Part shown: positions 61,735 to 64,000 of the stretch, one piece after another
Numbering within the stretch: position 1 is the stretch's first letter
How the letters are laid out: each line of letters starts with the position of its first letter
DNA from: Rhizophagus irregularis
Taxonomy: Eukaryota > Glomeromycota > Glomeromycetes > Glomerales > Glomeraceae
Length of the DNA stretch: 64,000 nucleotides
Reading direction: 5' to 3'
Assembly (NCBI RefSeq): GCF_026210795.1
Contig: NC_089434.1
Coordinates: forward strand, 3,472,001-3,536,000
Position numbers and translations under genes: made by a program
Notes under the pieces: generated by a model
What the model saw: the letters and a program-made list of their open reading frames with translations, nothing else
Told to the model about the DNA's origin: nothing
Databases searched by the model: none

Positions 61735-62135
61735 TGACATTTTTTTCTAATATTGATGTGCACCTGTTGTGGGATCATACCGTCAGGTTCATTAAGAATA
61801 TTAAGAATACGATTTATTTAAAAGTATAAATAAATACGACTTTTATCATTGTTCTATTTTTAATCCTTTCCCTTGTTGGTTAGTTTAGTTGCTGCGATTG
61901 GATATATCGATTGGTGCATAAAAGATATTACTAGCGTTATTGTTTTTCTAACACTGATGCGCATCTGTTGTGGCAGTTTCATCGCATTAGTACAATGTAG
62001 TCCACTAAGAACGCCTAATTCACTAAAAGGTATAAATATCATACTGGTGTAGACGACTTTCATCATTACTTTTATTTGTAATTCTTTCCATTATCAATTA
62101 ATTTTAATTACTGTAATTAAATAATTTTTATTCTT
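61735..62135 (+). promoter_or_regulatory. Tandemly duplicated promoter of the secreted mucin-like gene
   Basis: Two related segments follow each other at a spacing of about 206 bp. Both contain TTTTTCTAA(T/C)A(T/C)TGATG(T/C)GCA(C/T)CTGTTGTGG, then a TATA-box-like TATAAATA (61,825-61,832 and 62,031-62,038), then ACGACTTT(T/C)ATCATT and a T/C-rich tract. The nearer TATA lies 111 bp before the ATG at 62,142. The shared GATG(T/C)GCA(C/T)CTGTTGTGG word may be an upstream control element (inference). Confidence 0.7.
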
Positions 62136-62141
62136 TTCATC

Positions 62142-62795
62142 ATGATATGGTCAAATAGAAATTTTCTTTTCATTACGACTGGTTTAGTCGTTTTGATGCT
62201 TTTTTTCTCGTCGTCAGTAGCAACTAATAACCATCATAAACACTGCGATAAAGTAGTCAAGGCACACCATTATACTAGAACCGTTTATCCATCACATTGC
62301 CCAAAAAGACACACTAAAACAACCACAACTACATCTACCGCTACCGCAACTACCACCACTACAAGCACCACCACCACCACCACCACCACCACTACCACCA
62401 CTACCACCACTACCACTTTCGTTGAGCCCACTGGACCATTTCGAAAGAGGCATAATCAAGAACATGAACATTTTAAATGTGTTCCTGATAAACATAAACA
62501 TTATACTTATAATAAACATGGCAAATGCACAGAAATCACCTATTGTACTCCAACAGTTTATAAACCATGTCCTAAAAAAAATAAAACCACAACAAAAACC
62601 GAATTTGAAACCACCACCTCCACTGCTACCGCCACTACTACTTCCACTTCCACTTCCACTTCCACCTCCGTTTTAGTAATACCCACATGTAGGGCTAGTG
62701 GCGCTTTTTGTGATTTCGCTAGTACCGGTGCATGCTGTAGCCGATGTTGTTTTTTAACTGATGCTAATCAACAACCAATTAATAAATGTTGCTAA
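62142..62795 (+). CDS. Secreted Thr-rich, Cys-rich protein (217 aa)
   Basis: Residues 1-27 form a clear signal peptide: a hydrophobic run FLFITTGLVVLMLFFSSSVA. Next come a His-rich segment with two Cys, a poly-Thr linker (about 58-92), a Lys/His-rich domain with four Cys (113, 129, 135, 143), a second Thr/Ser/Ala linker (149-176), and a C-terminal Cys module (183-217) with pattern C-x6-C-x7-CC-x2-CC-x12-CC. The Thr linkers are probable O-mannosylation stalks; the tail resembles a knottin-like disulphide domain. A cell-wall, spore-wall or symbiosis-interface role is inferred only. The Thr runs are coded by near-pure ACC/ACT/ACA repeats, prone to length change. Intronless. The start is fixed by the leader and by the duplicated promoter upstream. 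Confidence 0.85.
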   Translation: MIWSNRNFLFITTGLVVLMLFFSSSVATNNHHKHCDKVVKAHHYTRTVYPSHCPKRHTKTTTTTSTATATTTTTSTTTTTTTTTTTTTTTTTFVEPTGPFRKRHNQEHEHFKCVPDKHKHYTYNKHGKCTEITYCTPTVYKPCPKKNKTTTKTEFETTTSTATATTTSTSTSTSTSVLVIPTCRASGAFCDFASTGACCSRCCFLTDANQQPINKCC

Positions 62796-63264
62796 CAAGG
62801 TTTTTCTTATTAGAATACATAGAATCATATCTATTAGACCGGGAAAGAAAAATTTTTGTATTCTCTTAAAATTTTAATATTGAACTTATTTATATGTATT
62901 TTTTTTTTTATGGTATATCATATCATATGATATGTAATTGGTATCCAAAAATAAATTGTTTATAGAATACATTATTATAATTTTCTAAAAAATGCCCTTT
63001 TAATACGGTATTTTTTTTTTTGTGTAAAGCAATGATTTTTCAACTCAAAATAATGTTATGTCAGCGTAAAACTCGTGATTCAACTGATTCGTGTTTATTA
63101 CTAACCATCATGCAGATAATAACGGTTATACTATGCGTCTTCATTTATTTTTTTAATTCGTGCATAAACCTGATATAGACATACGTACTGTACAGTCTCG
63201 TCGGAAAGTAACGCCCGATTCACAATTACATAGTAAATTACATATATAAAATGAATTCCGTATT

Positions 63265-63599
63265 TTATAATTAAAACGGTTCTTGCATTTTGACTTTCCC
63301 AATGTTCAAATATCATTTATTTAAAAGGATATGATATTGACTTTAAAATGATATAAAATTTAGAAATAATTATTAAACGAAATATAAATATATATGCATC
63401 TTAAAATCATCTATTATTATATGTAAAATTTTTTTTCAGATCTAAAAAAAAAACTTTTTTACATTATAATTAAAATAGCTCTTGCATTTTAACTTTCCCA
63501 AAGTTTAAATATCACTTTTCTAAAAAAATATGATATTAGCTTTAAATTAATATAAAATTTAGAAATAATTATTAAAAGAAATATAAATATATAGTATAT
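63265..63599. repeat. Direct duplication, two ~135-bp copies ~199 bp apart
   Basis: TATAATTAAAAC/TGGTTCTTGCATTTTGACTTTCCCAA... (63,266-63,397) is repeated with about 10% change at 63,465-63,593. Both end ...AGAAATAATTATTAAA(C/A)GAAATATAAATATATA. Non-coding. Confidence 0.85.
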
Positions 63600-63686
63600 A
63601 CACAGGCGATCGCGATAAATCGGATCTTCGATAAACCGGATTTGGTATTATTTCGGATTTTTCTCCCGGAACCAAATCTGCCATAT

Positions 63687-63836
63687 TACAGCTGTTTTCA
63701 TAAGACCTGGGACAAACTAAATTTTTGAACCCGACTGCCGAACCGGTATTTTTAGCTGGACACGTGACGGATCGGTGGGTCGGCGGCGGTCGGGTTCAAA
63801 ATTTATTTTGTCCCAGGTCTTATGAAAACAGCTGTA
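63687..63836. mobile_element. 150-bp MITE with long inverted ends, TA-flanked
   Basis: TACAGCTGTTTTCATAAGACCTGGGACAAA and onward reads in from both sides; the arms pair over about 45 bp, leaving a short G+C-rich centre (GGATCGGTGGGTCGGCGGCG). TA flanks both tips (63,687-63,688 and 63,835-63,836). The surrounding CGATAAATCGGA / TAAACCGGA words (63,605-64,000) look like a second repeat into which this one inserted. Confidence 0.85.
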
Positions 63837-64000
63837 AAACAATCGCTATATACCGAATTTTATTAGTAAAGTCGCGATATTTCATAAGTCGGATTTGATT
63901 CTATATCAGTTATATCAAAAAAATATTGATATATCGAATTTTTCCAAATTTGGCGTTAACAATGTATCCTTTTTTAGCATACCTTTATATTATTGTAATT

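Noticed and set aside
62292-62519. Minus-strand Gly/Ser-rich ORF and another plus frame with poly-Pro (62,422-62,676)
   Set aside because: Antisense and alternate-frame shadows of the ACC repeat in the secreted protein gene.
1-64000. CRISPR array or bacterial operon
   Set aside because: No regular spacer-repeat array; the genes are spliced and A+T-rich in eukaryotic style.

Overview
The window looks like nuclear DNA of an arbuscular mycorrhizal fungus (Glomeromycotina, Rhizophagus or a close relative). This is inferred from style, not from a database match. The DNA is very A+T-rich with long A/T runs. Introns are short (about 60-110 nt) with GTAAGT/GTATGT donors. It contains relics of gene families I recognise as expanded in these fungi: kinase-like genes, genes with an 'EIKPP' motif, and small secreted Cys proteins. 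Transposon debris is abundant and intact genes are few.

Layout. 0-3.1 kb: a dead DNA transposon with inverted ends around a broken multi-exon ORF. 3.4-10.9 kb: miniature elements (five, with inverted ends), a telomere-like minisatellite and a small secreted-protein gene (7012-6582, minus). 11.2-15 kb: broken genes on the minus strand. 16-33 kb: MITEs, two members of a small basic-protein family, and the first two of four diverged segmental duplicates (A 16.6-20.7, B 27.6-33.1 kb). 33.9-45.2 kb: an extremely A+T-rich block with a young 4.75-kb DDE transposon (37,520-42,268, 8-bp target duplication) and a satellite of about 184 bp. 47.1-53.6 kb: a block collinear with 24-33 kb, holding the third small basic protein gene and a protein-kinase relic. 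53.6-57.8 kb: A+T-rich, no supported gene. 57.8-58.5 kb: an orphan 195-aa gene. 58.8-60.4 kb: a partial fourth duplicate. 61.7-62.8 kb: a secreted Thr-rich, Cys-rich protein gene with a tandemly duplicated promoter. 63.2-64 kb: a direct repeat and a MITE inserted into what looks like another repeat.

How the parts fit. No operon or multi-gene pathway is visible. Genes that look functional are the secreted proteins at 6.6-7.0 and 62.1 kb, the orphan at 57.95 kb, and the small basic-protein family (18.0, 24.2, 47.3 kb). The best candidates for something new are that family, which rides on segmental duplications and diverges quickly, and the nearly intact transposon, whose conserved acidic residues show D-81-D-34-E spacing and whose superfamily I could not assign.

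Limits: all exon models, domain calls and family resemblances were read by eye. No alignment or database search was run.
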